Below are positions 61,925 through 64,000 of a DNA stretch of 64,000 bases, piece after piece. Source of the stretch: Flavobacteriales bacterium (lineage in GTDB: Bacteria; Bacteroidota; Bacteroidia; Flavobacteriales_F; PHOS-HE28); the NCBI GenBank assembly GCA_016717305.1, contig JADKFY010000011.1, positions 62,001 through 126,000 on the forward strand, in the 5' to 3' direction. Every line of letters starts with the position of its first letter. Positions within the stretch are counted from its first letter, which is position 1. A program made the translations under genes and the position numbers. The notes under the pieces are model-generated. The model searched no databases. It was given only the letters and a program-made list of their open reading frames with translations, and was not told the DNA's origin.

Positions 61925-61962
61925 GCGAAAACCCCGCTCCGTTTCCGGAGCAGGGTTTTCGC
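61925..61962 (-). terminator. Terminator of gene D
   Basis: GCGAAAACCCCGCTCCG (61925-61941), loop TTTC, then CGGAGCAGGGTTTTCGC (61946-61962), a 17-bp stem with one mismatch. Reading on the minus strand it is followed by ATTTTAAA. It lies 34 bases beyond the gene D stop. Confidence 0.85.
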
Positions 61963-61995
61963 TTTTGATCGTTCAGGCAAAGGCCCAAGTCACAC

Positions 61996-63423
61996 TTATG
62001 GCTGGATCACCAGACGCTCTGTAAAGGTTTTGTCGCCTGCCGTGATGTGTACCATGTACATGCCACCGGCGAGGTCACCGTTCAGATCGATGGTCGTGTT
62101 CAAGAAACCATCCTGTACAGCTTATCGTGCGAGCTGTTACCCGCTGACCGGTCAAGTTGTAGATGTCCACGCTCACTGTGCGCACATCTTGTGCAACAGT
62201 GTTCAACGCGATCACCAATTGATCACCACGGTTCGGATTCGGATACATGGTGAGACCACCGTTGCCCGTTGTGGTCATGCTGCTCGCACCGCCGTCCACA
62301 TTGGCACTTGTAATGGTCACGTTGCACACCTTGCCCCATGTCGTAACAGGGTTCGGGTCGCAGGCCGGTACAGGGGCATCCACACACCATGTTGCACCCA
62401 GGTCCTTGCTCACACGTACCTCAACCTCGTAGGTCTTGGTGGCCACGAGAGGAGTACCCGTGTTCCAGTTCGGGGAGAGCGTAGGGCTGCTTGTGGGGGG
62501 CGCACGATGCAGATGTTCTCTGATGGGATACGGAAGCGGAATTGGAAACGCACACCGGTACCGCCACCAAAAGGTGCAGGCCAGAATTGTGGCGGACGAG
62601 CAACGATCTTATTCGCCCCCGTGTTCGTTCCACCCCAGGTGCGATTCACACCACAGCTGAAGTCGCTCGGGTTTGCAGGGTCATCCTGCAAGCGGGCCAA
62701 TGGACAAGCTGCTGCTGCCGTATTCATCATCATGGTACATGCTGGGCCGAAGTTCTGGTTCACACCGTTCACACGACCACGAACGCGCACGTTCATCTTC
62801 ACGTTTTGTGGAATGTGTGGAGTAAGCACCGTGTTTGTACCAGCCATGTATCTTGAGGCGGCAAGCACGGTTCGCAGAAGCAGGGGAGAACCCATCGCTC
62901 ACATTGTGCGCATGGAACTTGCGGAAACTGTAGCTGCCGTTCGGATCGAAGATCCAGAACTCGTAACCGCTGTTCGCATCCTGCACACTGTTGGCACCGC
63001 TCGGGATCCATTCCGCAGCAACCGCTGGGATCGCATGGCATACCAAGTACTTGTACTCCACCCAATCCAACTTGTCGCAACTGCTGTAGATCAGATCCGA
63101 AGTGCCCAATGGCAAGCAGAAGCCACCTGCAACGGAGCTTACGCTGCCCGTGCTGAAGTTGTTGGTGTTATCGATGATGCGGGCACCACCGTCCTCACGA
63201 AGCTCATAGCCGCCCGTGGTCATTCCATCACCGGCGCTGTCCAATACACGCAGGCGGTAGCAACCGTCAGGCAAGCAAAGTGCTTGGGTACCGATCGAAG
63301 AAGCAGGTACTGGGTCGGCTCCGGAGAGCACCACCAGATTGCCGGCTTGGTTCAGGATCTCCCAGGTCACTTGACCAGGGTTCAGATCGTTCTGGAATTC
63401 CAGGAACAAACCGTTCTCTGTAC
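61996..63423 (-). repeat. Shared C-terminal module, copy D
   Basis: About 475 codons from CTENGLFLEFQND to the stop. It has the same block order, including SGYEFWIFDPNG, SDGFSPASANRAC, VRVRGRVNG, YEVEVRVSKD and the sorting domain. Confidence 0.85.
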
Positions 63424-64000
63424 ATACCGGGTTGGTCGTTCCCACTGCGTTGTAAGGGTGAATGGACCTCCGGTATTGCCATTCCATCCCGTCACGTGCA
63501 TCGTATGTGATCTCGGCACTAGAGCCTGCCCAGGCGATCTCGCTTTTACCCGCAGAAGTCATCATTGCCTTCCACACATACGAAGCTGCCACAGGTGCCC
63601 GTGTATACCGCGATCTTCGAATCGTAGGCAGTTCCGGTACACAGGCTGGCTGTCATTGGGCCATCCCATCCAGGTAATGTATACCACACACCACCGGTGC
63701 CATCATCGAAGTAGGCTGAGCAATCGCCGGGTCCTGCAGTTGCAGAACTCGCTACCGTGCTACCTGTAACCACGCTGTTACACGCGACGCATCGCATCAG
63801 CACAAGTCATTGGCAGGGGACAAGTGAATTGTAAGGCCCGGTACTCGCACTGCACAGTGCATTCACATTATGTGCAAGGTTCAACGTAACGCATCGTTCC
63901 GGCTCAAGAACGGACCCACGTTCCATGAAACCCCCCCCCCTGCCGGTGCCCGTAGCCGTTACCACACTACCGTTCGCAGTATTGGTGATGGCATAAGTGG
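61996..64000 (-). CDS. Gene D: modular secreted protein with T9SS sorting domain (right-truncated, frameshifted)
   Basis: Only the C-terminal part is in the window; the gene continues past the right edge. The part visible includes a pre-peptidase-like segment (DGTGGVWYTLPGWDG, SKIAVYTGTCGSFVCVEGNDDFCG) at about 63790-63550 and the complete shared module. The stop is TAA at 61996-61998, after TERLVIQP. Breaks occur near 62118-62130 (extra base before AVQDGFLNTTIDL), at a G6 run (62495-62500), near 62834-62836 (extra A), near 63470-63570 and near 63780-63830. Each is repaired by a one-base change guided by genes A to C. The C-terminal sorting domain predicts export by T9SS. Confidence 0.78.
63931..63940 (-). 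repeat. C10 (G10 on the coding strand) homopolymer in gene D
   Basis: The longest homopolymer noticed in the window. Reading the minus strand, exactly ten G keep the upstream TANGSVVTATGTG in frame with the downstream FMERGSVLEPERCVTLNLAH. Confidence 0.7.

Noticed and set aside
61753..61968. Plus-strand open frame between genes C and D
   Set aside because: It overlaps the gene D terminator hairpin and its product has no protein-like pattern.

Overview
The window is a stretch of Bacteroidota chromosome, most likely from a Flavobacteriales-like bacterium. Three things support this. Three or four very large secreted proteins at the right end carry type 9 secretion system (T9SS) type A sorting domains. 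The promoters that can be recognised have the Bacteroidota form (TTTG or TTG, about 19-20 nt, then TAnnTTTG). The gene orders rpsU-xer-hpf-tRNAs-tuf-tRNA-Trp-secE-nusG-rplKAJL-rpoBC and purM-prfA-pyrF are typical of the phylum. No prophage, CRISPR array, rRNA or complete insertion sequence was found.

Layout. 1-17 kb is mostly plus-strand housekeeping: the end of a type III glutamine synthetase, a PorE-like envelope protein, purM, prfA, pyrF, a DUF2851 protein, a PspC-like protein, a methyltransferase / carotenoid-desaturase-like / GT87 / RmlD-like set, a sodium-dependent transporter with its MetS-like small subunit, an HhH protein, apt and an acyl-CoA dehydrogenase. 17-33 kb is the translation and transcription core, with five tRNAs, EF-Tu, SecE, NusG, four ribosomal proteins, RpoB, RpoC and a DUF3467 protein. 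Several perfect or near-perfect hairpins punctuate this operon. 33-41 kb is a minus-strand series (LolC/E-like permease, PLP enzyme with CBS domains, REP-associated transposase, metal-receptor-like protein, patatin/barrel protein, small unknown). A NamZ-type muramidase lipoprotein diverges from it.

41.4-64 kb is the accessory part: four minus-strand genes in tandem (called A, B, C and D here, reading leftwards from the left end) for giant modular surface or secreted proteins. Their N-terminal halves differ (glycine-rich segments, P-domain, CUB-like, LamG-like, GEVED-like, Ig-like, calcium-binding repeats). All four end in the same module of about 480 residues, which closes with a T9SS sorting domain. 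This shared module, repeated four times, is the least explained and most interesting structure in the window. The PorE-like protein at the left end is a plausible component of the machine that would export these proteins.

A caution on sequence quality. Single-base indels break several genes that should be intact (nusG, a GT87 gene, a patatin gene, the transporter, and genes B, C and D). They are densest in the repetitive T9SS array. Residual assembly or polishing errors are the simplest explanation, so genes are annotated across the breaks, with the breaks noted. The exception is the transporter, which also lacks an internal segment.
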